A stretch of 40,720 bases of DNA. Origin: Chloroflexota bacterium. Its GTDB lineage: Bacteria; Chloroflexota; Dehalococcoidia; Lucifugimonadales; UBA3495. Under the pieces are notes generated by a model. The model was not told where the DNA came from. It searched no databases and was given only the letters and a program-made list of their open reading frames with translations. Both the position numbers and the translations under genes were made by a program. Below are positions 1 to 8,166 of this stretch, in pieces. The stretch is from the NCBI GenBank assembly GCA_028874075.1, contig JAPPLU010000060.1, forward strand, positions 56,863 to 97,582. Direction: 5' to 3'. The stretch's first letter is position 1. Each line of letters opens with the position of its first letter.

Positions 1-110
1 CCGTTTTCTAAAAAAAAATAAACTTAAATCACAAAAACCCCCGCCCCCCCCCCCGCGGGGTGGGGGCGGCTGCCGCCCGGCGGCCCAGACTTTCTATATG
101 TGGGGCTTCA
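1..110. other. Low-complexity left end with G/C runs
   Basis: This end holds an A-rich stretch, a run of C and a G/C-rich patch (about 41-88) that can form hairpins, directly downstream of the leftward methyltransferase gene. It may be a GC-rich terminator for that gene. The homopolymer runs resemble those at the other end of the window, so sequencing or assembly error is also likely. No gene is visible. Confidence 0.4.
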
Positions 111-115
111 GCTGG

Positions 116-742
116 CTAGCTCACTTGGAAAACCCATACCTGGTGCATTACTTCCGGCTCCCCCTTGGGTAGTGGGTGGTATGCGTCCGAGACTTCAACC
201 AGCTTCCACAGGCCCGCGGATTCCAGGGAATCCATCTTGTCCTTGAATCCGTTTTCCAAATAAGTGTCGGTTCTCAAACTGAAAACGATGTGTCCGCCGC
301 TCTTTACTACCCTCACCAATTCGTCTATGGAACTTGCCGGGGCGTGGCCCTGGGTGAACACCCCGACGATCACCGAAGCATCGAACTGGTCTGTCGAGTA
401 GTCCAGTGTCTCGCCCATGGTCATCTGGTCCAGGGCTTCGTAGATGCTCTTGCGTCGGGCCACCTCCAGCATGCCGAGGGAAAGATCCATGGCCGTCATG
501 TTGCGAAATCCCATTTCGTGGAGGCACTCACCGACCAAACCGGTACCAGCGCCGGCATCCAGCACGGATCCTTCCTTTGCTACGTGCTTCGCCACGTATT
601 CCGACGTACGCTGCGGCGAGATCCATCCGAAGTCGGATTCAAGGTCGGTGTCATATTCCTCGGCCCATTGGTCGTAACGCTCTTCCAGTTCCTGTTCGTT
701 CTGGGAAGAGTAGACCCAGCGGACCCGATCATTTTGCGTCAT
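116..742 (-). CDS. Class I SAM-dependent methyltransferase
   Basis: A 208-residue protein with a Rossmann-type methyltransferase core. The SAM-binding glycine-rich motif VLDAGAGTGLVG lies at about residues 59-70. The acidic motif II region MTAMDLSLGML and the post-II stretch FDASVIVGVF follow. The N-terminal YDQWAEEYD segment is typical of Methyltransf_11/25-type small-molecule methyltransferases, whose substrate cannot be read from sequence. The ATG is preceded by GAGGTG at a suitable distance. It is the last gene of a leftward group with panD and a second methyltransferase, separated from the latter by about 55 bases. The substrate is unknown. The family call is firm. Confidence 0.85.
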   Translation of the reverse strand: MTQNDRVRWVYSSQNEQELEERYDQWAEEYDTDLESDFGWISPQRTSEYVAKHVAKEGSVLDAGAGTGLVGECLHEMGFRNMTAMDLSLGMLEVARRKSIYEALDQMTMGETLDYSTDQFDASVIVGVFTQGHAPASSIDELVRVVKSGGHIVFSLRTDTYLENGFKDKMDSLESAGLWKLVEVSDAYHPLPKGEPEVMHQVWVFQVS

Positions 743-797
743 AGCGCACCTCTAGACTTGTCTGCCCAGTAATACCCTGTCCTGGATGAAGAACCGG

Positions 798-1616
798 TTA
801 CTTGCGGCAAACGAACATAGCCCAGCCGAGCTCCTTGTGGTCCACGGCGGCCGCGGTTTCACCGTAGGCCTCGGCCAGGTAGGCAAACCTTTCCCGGTGC
901 TCTTCGTTGCCTTTGGACGCGGCGTCGCTCAGCATCAGGTAGCTGGTCTTCAGGTGCCGGGAGATATCCTCGGCCTCCAGCACCTCGAATCCGGCGGCTT
1001 TCAATGCAACCTGGTAGGACTCGAAGCTGAAGTCAGTGTCGAAGAGCAGCCGTTCGTAAACAAACTTCACGGCCTTTTCGCTAATGTTGGGCTGGGGCTT
1101 GATCAGGTCGTCAAACACGAAGATGCCGCCGGGCTTCAGTACCCGGTAGACCTCTTCCAGCACCTTAACTTTGTCGGGCACGTGGTAAATGGTAGCCTGG
1201 CTCCACGCCCGGTCAAAAGACGCTTCAGCGATAGGCAGGTCTGTGGCAGAACCCTTTTTGAAGGTAACCCTTTCCCTTACCGCCTCGGGCTGGTCTTCCA
1301 GCGAGTCAATAGCATTGGCAATGCGCACGCCGCTCAGATCCACGCCGGTCACCTGGCAGCCAATCGACTTGCACAGGGCGATGGCGGTGGTGCCGCTGCC
1401 GCATCCCACGTCGATTACGACGGAATCGGCCTGAAGTTGACCACGCTGGGCCATAACCTTGTTCAGGTTGGCGCCGGCTTCCAGGAAGGTCATGTTGGCG
1501 CCGTCTTCAAACAAGCCCCAGTGGACGCTGCCGTCTTTGTCCCAAAGGGCCCGGTATACGGCGTCCTCGTGGTCGTAATATTGTTCAGTTTCGGATTCGC
1601 TAAACTGCAACTGCAT
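798..1616 (-). CDS. Class I SAM-dependent methyltransferase
   Basis: A 272-residue methyltransferase. The SAM-binding motif VIDVGCGSGTTAIAL is near residues 67-81, followed by VTGVDLSG (motif II) and a central FDRAWSQATIYHV segment. RVLKPGGIFVFDD is the conserved post-core strand and helix seen in UbiE, sterol and phosphoethanolamine-type methyltransferases. The length and N-terminal extension resemble enzymes acting on lipids or quinones, but no specific substrate is supported. The ATG has GGAG eight bases upstream. Its first 17 bases overlap the end of panD, so the two genes are probably translationally coupled. It is not closely similar to the adjacent methyltransferase. Confidence 0.85.
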   Translation of the reverse strand: MQLQFSESETEQYYDHEDAVYRALWDKDGSVHWGLFEDGANMTFLEAGANLNKVMAQRGQLQADSVVIDVGCGSGTTAIALCKSIGCQVTGVDLSGVRIANAIDSLEDQPEAVRERVTFKKGSATDLPIAEASFDRAWSQATIYHVPDKVKVLEEVYRVLKPGGIFVFDDLIKPQPNISEKAVKFVYERLLFDTDFSFESYQVALKAAGFEVLEAEDISRHLKTSYLMLSDAASKGNEEHRERFAYLAEAYGETAAAVDHKELGWAMFVCRK

Positions 1617-1968
1617 TTTCGATCTCCGTCAGATAATAATCGAATTCGTTATCCTCGGTGACCAGGATTGCCTTGGGCCGGACCGGTACGTCCGTTACCT
1701 CAAAAGCCATGATGATGACCTTGTGCCCGGGGTTGGTCAGCTTGGCCGCTGCTCCCTGGACCGAAATAATTCCGCTCCCCCGTTCGCCGGAGATAGCGTA
1801 GGTCTCGAAGCGCGCCCCGTTATCCACGTCGCAGATCAGGACTTTTTCGTACTCCCAGATGTCAGACTTGTCCATCAAGTTCTGGTCAATCACGATGCTG
1901 CCGATGTAGTCCTCGTCGCAGTTGGTAACGGTGGCCCGGTGAATCTTCGACCTCATGAGTTGTCGCAT
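1600..1968 (-). CDS. panD: Aspartate 1-decarboxylase (pyruvoyl-dependent)
   Basis: PanD makes beta-alanine from L-aspartate for pantothenate and CoA synthesis. It is made as a pro-enzyme that cleaves itself at a Gly-Ser bond to create an N-terminal pyruvoyl group. That bond is visible at G23-S24 inside YIGSIVID. Other family marks are KIHRATVT near the N-terminus, NGARFETYAI with the Arg and Tyr used in catalysis, and GERGSGII. At 122 residues the length is normal. One departure is Gln71 in the stretch QGAAAKL, where most PanD proteins have Asn. The ATG has a strong GAGGAGA site. It is the first gene of a leftward operon with two methyltransferases. A panE-family gene lies at 28269-29249, but no panB or panC is in the window. 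Confidence 0.95.
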   Translation of the reverse strand: MRQLMRSKIHRATVTNCDEDYIGSIVIDQNLMDKSDIWEYEKVLICDVDNGARFETYAISGERGSGIISVQGAAAKLTNPGHKVIIMAFEVTDVPVRPKAILVTEDNEFDYYLTEIENAVAV

Positions 1969-2564
1969 GTAAATCTCCTCCTTGAATGTTCCGGTTTCTT
2001 AAAGGCTTAAGGGGTTTACGTCAAAAAAGCGCGCAAGTTTCTTCTGCCTGGGCTCAAAGAGCTACCTGGTAGAGTCGTGCCACACCTATGTGAATACGTT
2101 GCGCTGTTGTTCTAGCGACTTAGTATCATCCCCACCTACCCAACAAAGACTCTATAATGCTGGCGGCAGGGGCAGCTAAGGTTCGCAGGGGAGTTGGCGG
2201 CTGGGGAGAGAAGCGGTATTTCCGAAGTAACTGAAAAAGCGCCGGGAGCCAATGTCCGACCGGAAGCCGGTACAGAAGTTGTTACGCCCCTCGGGCTCCG
2301 TAGAGTAAGGTATGTCGATACACTGCCGTGCTAAACTTACACGCATCCTTGGATACCCCCTTTTGGTTAGGGTGCGATGTCCGGGCATAATACTTTCATC
2401 TAATCCTATTGTCAAATAATTATTCCATCATAACCTGCGGCAAATGTAATAATGCGTTCGGTTCCAGGCGATAATAATCACTTTATTTATTGTTTTCGTC
2501 TGGTCTGGAAGTGAAAGTTACGAATGATGGCGATATCGCCAACAACTTGTGGAGAAGAATACTG
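1969..2564. other. Intergenic region with hairpins, no gene found
   Basis: About 600 bases between the divergent panD group and the deacylase gene. A TATAAT stands at 2153-2158 on the plus strand without a good -35. Downstream, GGAGCC (2245-2250) can pair with GGCTCC (2294-2299), enclosing a tight hairpin ACCGG/CCGGT (2259-2263 with 2267-2271). This could be a leader RNA for the deacylase or part of the panD regulatory region. I recognise no known riboswitch. The short open frames here have no family features or ribosome binding sites. Confidence 0.3.
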
Positions 2565-4124
2565 ATGTTTGATCTACTAATCGACCGGGGACGCATTATC
2601 GACGGTACCGGGCAGACCTGGTTCCGGGGTAGTGTGGGCATTGATGGCGACACGGTCACTGTTGTACGGGGAGATACATCGGCAGTGGCCGCCGACCGGG
2701 TTATCGACGCCAATGACCGTGTAATCTGCCCGGGCTTCATCGACATGCACTCCCACTCGGACCTGATGTTGCTGTCGGATCCCGCCAACGAAGCCAAATT
2801 GCGCCAGGGCGTAACTACGGATGCCCTGGGAATGGACGGGCTCTCCTATGCACCGACGTCACCGGCGCACCTTGAAGAGTTGCTCACTTACTTGGCGGCC
2901 GTCAACGGTACTCCGCCCGCCGACGTCCGCTGGGGCCGGGTCAGCGAGTTCCTGGACCTGCTGGACGGCCGCATCGCCTGCAACGTGGTCTACTTCGTTC
3001 CCCATGCGGCTATCCGCGTGGAAGCTATGGGTTGGGCGGACCGTCTTCCCACCGATTCCGAAGTAACTCGAATGCAGGAATTGGCTCGCCAGGGAATGCG
3101 GGACGGCGCCTTTGGCTTTGCCACAGGCCTCACCTATCCTCCGGGAGCCTACAGCGATACTGCCGAGCTGGTGGCTGTCTGCGAGGCCATAAAGGATTAT
3201 GGCGGGTTCTACATGACCCACGCCCGGTACAGCCTGGGCGACCGACTCCTGGACCCCTTCCGGGAGGCCATCAACATCGGCCAAAACAGCGGTGTACCCG
3301 TGCACATTTCCCACTACCATAGTCCCGTGGAGGGGCTGGGGCGGAGGATGGTTGCCCTGGTGGACGAGGGCCGCAGCGCGGGCATCGATGTTACTTTCGA
3401 TCAGTATCCCTACCCAGCGGCCAGCACAGTCCTCCACTCCCTGCTCCCATACTGGGTCCATGCCGGCGGCCCGGCCTTGCTGTACCGCCGCATTCATGAG
3501 CAGAGCATTCGAGATGAGATCGGCGATACCGTGGAACCTCAGTGGGGTCTAAGCCTGGATCATTACATCTTCAGCCACATTGGCTCGGAAAAGAACAAGG
3601 AATGGGAGGGCCGTTCACTGGTCGACCTGGCTGAACACCAGGGCAAGCGTATGGTAGACGCCATCTGCGATCTGTTGATCGAGGAGAACCTGGAAGTGGC
3701 TTTCGTGGCCCGTACGGGTAACCCGGAAAACATTCGTACCATTGCTCGCCACCCGGCCCAGATGGTAGGCTCCGATGGCCTGCTGACGGGCAACCACCCT
3801 AATCCCCGTACCTACGGCACTTTTCCTTACGTTCTGGGCCAGTTCTGCCGTGAGGAAGGTTTGTTCCCCCTTGAGGAAGGCGTCCGCAAGATGACCTCCT
3901 ATCCGGCCCAGAGACTCGGCCTGAAGGATCGGGGCGTTTTGCGCAACGGAATGAAGGCCGATATCGTCGTCTTCGACCCGGATAAGGTAGAAGCCAGGGC
4001 CACCTTCGAGCAGCCGATGCAATATCCCGAAGGAATAGATTACGTCATAGTTAACGGACGGGTTGTGATCGACAATGGCAGTCACACCGGCGCCCTTCCC
4101 GGCAAAGCTCTCCGTTCCCAGTAG
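2565..4124 (+). CDS. N-acyl-D-amino-acid deacylase family amidohydrolase
   Basis: A 519-residue metal-dependent hydrolase of the amidohydrolase superfamily, D-aminoacylase subgroup. These enzymes remove acyl groups from N-acyl-D-amino acids or related amides. Visible metal-site elements are FIDMHSHSD (H62, H64), MTHARY (H219), VHISHYH (H247/H250) and MVGSDG carrying the late Asp. The N-terminal LIDRGRIIDGTG and C-terminal GMKADIVVFDPDKV stretches form the small beta domain. The usual GNCG motif, whose Cys is a metal ligand in D-aminoacylase, reads GMDG here (Asp91). I chose ATG 2565 because GGAGAAG precedes it by 7 bases and the protein then starts MFDLLIDRG as in relatives. The longer frame from 2490 lacks a ribosome site. 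It is a single gene facing the crotonase/CaiB operon. The exact substrate is unknown. Confidence 0.85.
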   Translation: MFDLLIDRGRIIDGTGQTWFRGSVGIDGDTVTVVRGDTSAVAADRVIDANDRVICPGFIDMHSHSDLMLLSDPANEAKLRQGVTTDALGMDGLSYAPTSPAHLEELLTYLAAVNGTPPADVRWGRVSEFLDLLDGRIACNVVYFVPHAAIRVEAMGWADRLPTDSEVTRMQELARQGMRDGAFGFATGLTYPPGAYSDTAELVAVCEAIKDYGGFYMTHARYSLGDRLLDPFREAINIGQNSGVPVHISHYHSPVEGLGRRMVALVDEGRSAGIDVTFDQYPYPAASTVLHSLLPYWVHAGGPALLYRRIHEQSIRDEIGDTVEPQWGLSLDHYIFSHIGSEKNKEWEGRSLVDLAEHQGKRMVDAICDLLIEENLEVAFVARTGNPENIRTIARHPAQMVGSDGLLTGNHPNPRTYGTFPYVLGQFCREEGLFPLEEGVRKMTSYPAQRLGLKDRGVLRNGMKADIVVFDPDKVEARATFEQPMQYPEGIDYVIVNGRVVIDNGSHTGALPGKALRSQ

Positions 4125-4145
4125 TTGATCTATCGGCAACAAAAG

Positions 4146-4175
4146 AGGCGTGAAGGACTCCTGCCCCTCACGCCT
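4146..4175 (-). terminator. Hairpin terminator for the leftward crotonase/CaiB operon
   Basis: AGGCGTGA (4146-4153) pairs with TCACGCCT (4168-4175), an 8-bp stem. On the minus strand it is followed by CTCTTTTG, a short U-tract. It lies between two convergent genes and may also slow rightward transcription from the deacylase gene. Confidence 0.6.
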
Positions 4176-4203
4176 ATCCAGTAAGCTGGTTCTGATTGAG
4201 CGG

Positions 4204-4977
4204 CTACCGTCCCTGCCAGACCGGTGCCCGCTTTTCGGCAAAGGCCCGCACACCCTCCTTGGCGTCTTCCGTCTCCAGGACTTCATCCCGCTTCTTCTGG
4301 GCCAGCGCCACCCGTTCTTCCATCCCCATTTCCGAACCCTTGATAGATACTTCCTTGATGGCGGCCAGGGACAGGGGAGCATTGGCGGTGATCATGCGAG
4401 CCATCTCCTCGGCCCTGGGCATGACTTCCTCCGGCTGGACCACATAGTTAACCAGCATCAGGTCCAATGCCCGCTGGGCGTCCACAAACTCGCCGGTAAA
4501 CAGAAACTCGAAGGCAATGTTCCGGGGCACCACCTGGGACAGCAGCGCCGGTCCACTTACCGACGAAATGCCCCGCTTGGCCTGGGGCCACCCAAAGCGC
4601 GCCTCCGTGGATGCAATTCGGATGTCGCTCCCCAGGGCAATTCCACACCCCTGGGCCAGGCAGATACCGTTGATGGCGGAAATTATCGGCTTGTAAATCT
4701 TGGACTGCTCCACGTACAGATCGCCGGTGGTGACGCCCTCATTGGCCTGGTCATTGGCCATGGCCACCAGGTCGTGCCCGGTGGAGAAGGCTCGTCCCCG
4801 CCCGGTCACGATGGCACACCGGACTTCCGGGTTGACCTTTACGTCCTGGAATGCCTCCCAAAGTAGCTGCCTCATGTTCGGGTCAATGGCGTTCAGCTTC
4901 TCTGGGCGGTTCATCGTGATGTACGCGATGCCGTCCTTGATTTCGTACAGTGCTTCCGGTTCAGTCTGGGTGGTCAA
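4204..4977 (-). CDS. Crotonase-family protein (enoyl-CoA hydratase/isomerase fold)
   Basis: A 257-residue crotonase-fold protein. It has the N-terminal ITMNRPEKLNAI segment and the oxyanion-hole stretches GRAFSTGHDL (about 62-70) and AQGCGIALGSDIRI (about 109-121) that hold the acyl-CoA thioester. The two glutamates that do the hydratase chemistry in rat enoyl-CoA hydratase (E144 and E164) are replaced, by Gly112 and Gln132 in my alignment by eye. It is therefore probably not a classical hydratase and may be an isomerase, decarboxylase, hydrolase or C-C lyase of the same fold. It is the last gene of an operon with two CaiB/BaiF CoA-transferases, 91 bases downstream of the nearer one, so it likely acts on the CoA ester they make. 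Confidence 0.85.
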   Translation of the reverse strand: MTTQTEPEALYEIKDGIAYITMNRPEKLNAIDPNMRQLLWEAFQDVKVNPEVRCAIVTGRGRAFSTGHDLVAMANDQANEGVTTGDLYVEQSKIYKPIISAINGICLAQGCGIALGSDIRIASTEARFGWPQAKRGISSVSGPALLSQVVPRNIAFEFLFTGEFVDAQRALDLMLVNYVVQPEEVMPRAEEMARMITANAPLSLAAIKEVSIKGSEMGMEERVALAQKKRDEVLETEDAKEGVRAFAEKRAPVWQGR

Positions 4978-5068
4978 GGTGGTTCCTCCTTAAGTACTGG
5001 GCGCGCCTGCGGTTATTGTCTGATTGCCGATTTACTGTCGCCCAAATTTCGCCAGTTACTGTGGTCTG

Positions 5069-6343
5069 CTAAATTATCCGAGACCCGGTCGGCTTCGTCC
5101 CAATCACCCCGCCGTCCTCCAGGCCGTCTATTTCATCTCCGGTCAGGCCCAGCAGTTCACCATAAATCTGCCGGTTGTGCTGGCCCAGGGTTGGCGCCGG
5201 CCAGTGTATCTGCCCCGGCGTCTTCGACATCCTCCACGCAAATCCCTGGTACCACTTGGGTCCCACCCGTGGGTGGTCGACATAGTTGAAGGTGCCACGG
5301 TCAAGGTAGTGTTCGTTCTCCAGCAAGTCCGGACCCCTTAGCACCGGCCCAGCGGGAACTTTCGCTTCCTGCAGCAGCCGGGTCACCTCCCAAATGTCCT
5401 TGCCAGCCACCCAGGGGCTAATGATCTGGTCCAGTTCCCGCCTGTGCAGCATCCGGCCTTCATTAGTAAGGAAGCGGTGGTCGTCGACCAGTTCCGGCAT
5501 TCCCATAGCCGCGGCCAGCCCGCGCCACTGCTTGTCGTTTGTGATTGCGATGGTAACCCACCGGTCCTCTCCGGCGCAGGGATAGGCATTGTGCGGCGCG
5601 AACCAGGGAGAATGGTTTCCCATTCGTTCCGGCTCCTGCCCGCTTATCTGGTAACCCAGTACCTCTCCCCCGATCAGGGCCACCGCCGATTCCTGCTGCG
5701 AGACATCCACGAACATTCCCTTGCCGGTGCGCCTGCGGTACCGCAGGGCCACCAGCAGAACCCCGGCTGCGTGGGAACCCGTTATCGGGTCGCCGTGGTT
5801 GATTCCCGACTTCATCGGCCCGTCGTTGACATAACCCGTCATGTGAGCCATCCCGGACAGCTGTTCCTGCCCGATTCCGTACGCCACGTATTTTTGCCAG
5901 GGCCCGCTATTGCCAAAGGCTGGCATGGATGCGTATATCAAGTCGGGCCGGATTTGACGCAATGTCTCGTAGTCGTATCCCAATCGTTCCAGGCTGCCCT
6001 GCCGGAAGTTCTCCACCAACACGTCGCTGATGGACACCAGCTCTTCGAAGACCCGGCGCCCCTCTTCTTCCGTCAATTCCAGGGTGATGCCGTACTTGCT
6101 CATGTGCAGGCAGTTGAACCACCCGTTGCGGTTCCACGCCTCATCGCCGGGGTCAGAATCCGGATAGGCGGCGATTCCCGGCGCCGGGCTCACCGGCCCA
6201 CGGTGGGAATCGTACACCCGCATGGACTCCATCTTGATGACTTCGGCGCCCATATCCGCCAGGAGCTTGGTGCAATAGGGACCGGCCCAAATGCGAGACA
6301 GGTCCAGTATTCGAAAGTTCTTCAATGGCTGTGCCGCGCTCAA
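5069..6343 (-). CDS. CaiB/BaiF (class III) CoA-transferase, subunit with catalytic Asp
   Basis: A 424-residue class III CoA-transferase. Family marks are RILDLSRIWAGPYCTKLLAD at the N-terminus, GAEVIKMES, DVLVENFRQG, LGYDYETL and RTGKGMFVDVSQQE. The catalytic aspartate that forms the acyl anhydride is present at D185 in HGDPITGSHAAG. The start is TTG, directly after the TAG of the upstream gene. A GGAG site within the end of that gene sits 8 bases before it, and no better ATG exists. This tight spacing means the two CaiB genes are translationally coupled and may form a heteromer. The acyl donor and acceptor cannot be read from the sequence. Confidence 0.9.
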   Translation of the reverse strand: MSAAQPLKNFRILDLSRIWAGPYCTKLLADMGAEVIKMESMRVYDSHRGPVSPAPGIAAYPDSDPGDEAWNRNGWFNCLHMSKYGITLELTEEEGRRVFEELVSISDVLVENFRQGSLERLGYDYETLRQIRPDLIYASMPAFGNSGPWQKYVAYGIGQEQLSGMAHMTGYVNDGPMKSGINHGDPITGSHAAGVLLVALRYRRRTGKGMFVDVSQQESAVALIGGEVLGYQISGQEPERMGNHSPWFAPHNAYPCAGEDRWVTIAITNDKQWRGLAAAMGMPELVDDHRFLTNEGRMLHRRELDQIISPWVAGKDIWEVTRLLQEAKVPAGPVLRGPDLLENEHYLDRGTFNYVDHPRVGPKWYQGFAWRMSKTPGQIHWPAPTLGQHNRQIYGELLGLTGDEIDGLEDGGVIGTKPTGSRII

Positions 6344-7546
6344 CTAGATCACTCCTTCGGCAAAGAGACGTTCCACGCCCTTGCTGTCATAACCCATATC
6401 CCCCAACACTTCCAGGTTATGCTCGGCCAGCAGCGGTGCCCGGCGGTACACCCATGGCTCCACCACAGTGCGATCGGGGCTGATCGGTGGCCCCGGGTAG
6501 CGCAGGGTCCCCGCAATGGGGTGTTCCAGGTCCACGAAGTAGTCCCGCGCCACCAGCTGCTCCATTTCGAGGATATCCTGCATTCCGGCCACGAAAGAGA
6601 AGCCTAGGCCGTGGTCCTGCCCGGCCTTGAAGATATCTACCTTGTCGTGCTCCAGCAGCCACGGAAGCATCAGGGCGTCCACTTCGTCGGCGTTCAGCAG
6701 GCGTCCCTGGCGCGAGGCGAATCTGGGGTCTGCCAGTTCTTCAGACTGCATTATCGTGGACACTTCCGGCCAGTTCTGGTCCGGTCCGGCGATTATACCT
6801 ACGAACCCGTCCTGGCAGGGATAGATGCCCCATGCAGCCCTGCCGTAGCCCCGATTACCCACCCGGGTGAATTCCACGCCTGAGTAGCTGTATTGCATCA
6901 GGGCGTTTTCCAGCACATTAGTGGCGTATTCGGCAATGGCCAGGTCAATTTGCTGCCCCTCACCCGTTTCTTCAGCCTGGAAAAGAGCGGTCATTGTGGC
7001 CACAAAAGCGTTCTGGCCCGCCCCCAGCTGGGCCAGGGGAGCCCCTTCCTTCAGTGGCGGCTGCTCCGGCTCGCCAGTAATGTTCATAAGGCCCCCGGTG
7101 GCGTAGAGGTTTATCTCCGACGCCTTCCAGTCCCGGTAGGGCCCTGTCTGCCCGTAATTGGAGATGGACGTCATTACCACGGCCGGATTGACACTACTAA
7201 GGGTGTCATAACCCAGTCCCAGCCGCTCCATAACGCCGGGGGCGAAGTTCTCAACGACTATGTCGGCCCCTTCAATCAGCTTCAGGACTATTTCCCGCCC
7301 CTTTTCTGATTTCAGGTCCAGTGAAACGCTCTTCTTGGAAGTGTTAAGGTAGAGGAACCAGGCCCCGCTTTCCCCGGGAAGCCTCTGGCTTGAAAAGGGC
7401 GGGATGCTGCGAATCGGGTCCCCGCTTCCGGGCCGTTCAATCTTGATGACTTCTGCGCCCAGCGTGGCCAGCAGCTTGGTGCAATAGGGGCCAGCGAAAT
7501 AGTGGGTAAAGTCAACTACCTTTACGCCTTCAAGCAGTCCTGGCAT
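6344..7546 (-). CDS. CaiB/BaiF (class III) CoA-transferase, paralogue lacking the catalytic Asp
   Basis: A 400-residue class III CoA-transferase beginning MPGLLEGVKVVDFTHYFAG. Family marks are GAEVIKIERPGSGD, DIVVENFAPG, LGYDTL and ETGEGQQIDLAIAE. At the place where active members have Asp (ADL or GDP followed by about ten residues and the LAAL helix), it reads PLAQLGAGQNAF, with Gln173 instead. This subunit is probably not active by itself. Its direct junction with the Asp-bearing paralogue suggests a heteromer in which one subunit is catalytic, as described for succinyl-CoA:benzylsuccinate CoA-transferase. I chose ATG 7546 because it has GGGAG upstream. A longer frame to 7642 has no support. 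It is the first gene of the operon. Confidence 0.88.
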   Translation of the reverse strand: MPGLLEGVKVVDFTHYFAGPYCTKLLATLGAEVIKIERPGSGDPIRSIPPFSSQRLPGESGAWFLYLNTSKKSVSLDLKSEKGREIVLKLIEGADIVVENFAPGVMERLGLGYDTLSSVNPAVVMTSISNYGQTGPYRDWKASEINLYATGGLMNITGEPEQPPLKEGAPLAQLGAGQNAFVATMTALFQAEETGEGQQIDLAIAEYATNVLENALMQYSYSGVEFTRVGNRGYGRAAWGIYPCQDGFVGIIAGPDQNWPEVSTIMQSEELADPRFASRQGRLLNADEVDALMLPWLLEHDKVDIFKAGQDHGLGFSFVAGMQDILEMEQLVARDYFVDLEHPIAGTLRYPGPPISPDRTVVEPWVYRRAPLLAEHNLEVLGDMGYDSKGVERLFAEGVI

Positions 7547-8166
7547 GGAAATAGTCTCCCAATTCGCCTTTTGGCTGGCGAAAATCAGTCTGCATTGTGG
7601 CATTGGGCTACTGGAATTGCAAGGGCGGCATACTGAGACCAACAGGGTAACAGGATGTGTGACTTGGGCTCACCCTGCTGTTCCCAGGGAGCCGGGAACC
7701 ACAGCATTTGTCCAGCCCATTTCCATTCCAGGCTTACCAGATAGCCTTGCTACAGGATCAACCCTGACAGCTACGCTATGGACAATCCCCTTGCCAACCC
7801 GCATAACACATCTGCACCATGGGACCACGATCCAGTCACAGCGTTTACATAGCACAGGCTCCCCCATGTACAACGCCCTCTACGTGGGGGCGGCCCGTGT
7901 GGTCACCCTCCGCCCGGGGTGTCTACGATTGGCAGGGCCAAATGCGGGGATCTACCCCGTTCAACGGAGAATGACCAGAATTGGGCCAAAATGAGACAAA
8001 ATGGGACGAATTTAGGAATTTTCTCCTTTCGGTCTCTTTGAGTACCTTCGTGGACAGAGGAGACTAGAAAGTACCGTTCAGCTGTCTCGACCATGCGCAG
8101 GCTACTGCAGACCCCGCCTTTATGCTATTCTGCCTGTGAAATTCGAAAAAAGTAAGGAAAGCTACG
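7547..8166. other. Intergenic region between divergent operons, no gene found
   Basis: About 620 bases separate the leftward CaiB operon from the rightward D-threonine-aldolase-like pair. The open frames here have amino acid compositions unlike real proteins, and no ribosome sites. A short near-repeat, AAAATGAGAC then AAAATGGGAC, lies at about 7988-8007. Promoters in both directions are expected, but I could not assign convincing -35/-10 pairs. AAGGAAAG at 8154-8161 is the ribosome site for the next gene. Confidence 0.5.

Noticed and set aside
2200..2300. Possible glycine riboswitch (GGGGAGAG and CCGAAGTAA)
   Set aside because: The conserved CAGGCAAAAGGACAGA half of that aptamer is missing, and the downstream gene is not a glycine-related one.
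2176..2415. A 79-codon minus-strand frame upstream of panD
   Set aside because: No ribosome site or family features. The region looks more like untranslated sequence with hairpins.
5444..6607. A 387-codon plus-strand frame opposite the CaiB genes
   Set aside because: It spans the junction of two real minus-strand genes, shows no domain features and has no ribosome site.
7545..7994. A 149-codon frame in the spacer between CaiB and the D-threonine-aldolase-like genes
   Set aside because: Composition rich in Thr, Pro and His with no pattern, no ribosome site and overlap with the start region of the CaiB gene.
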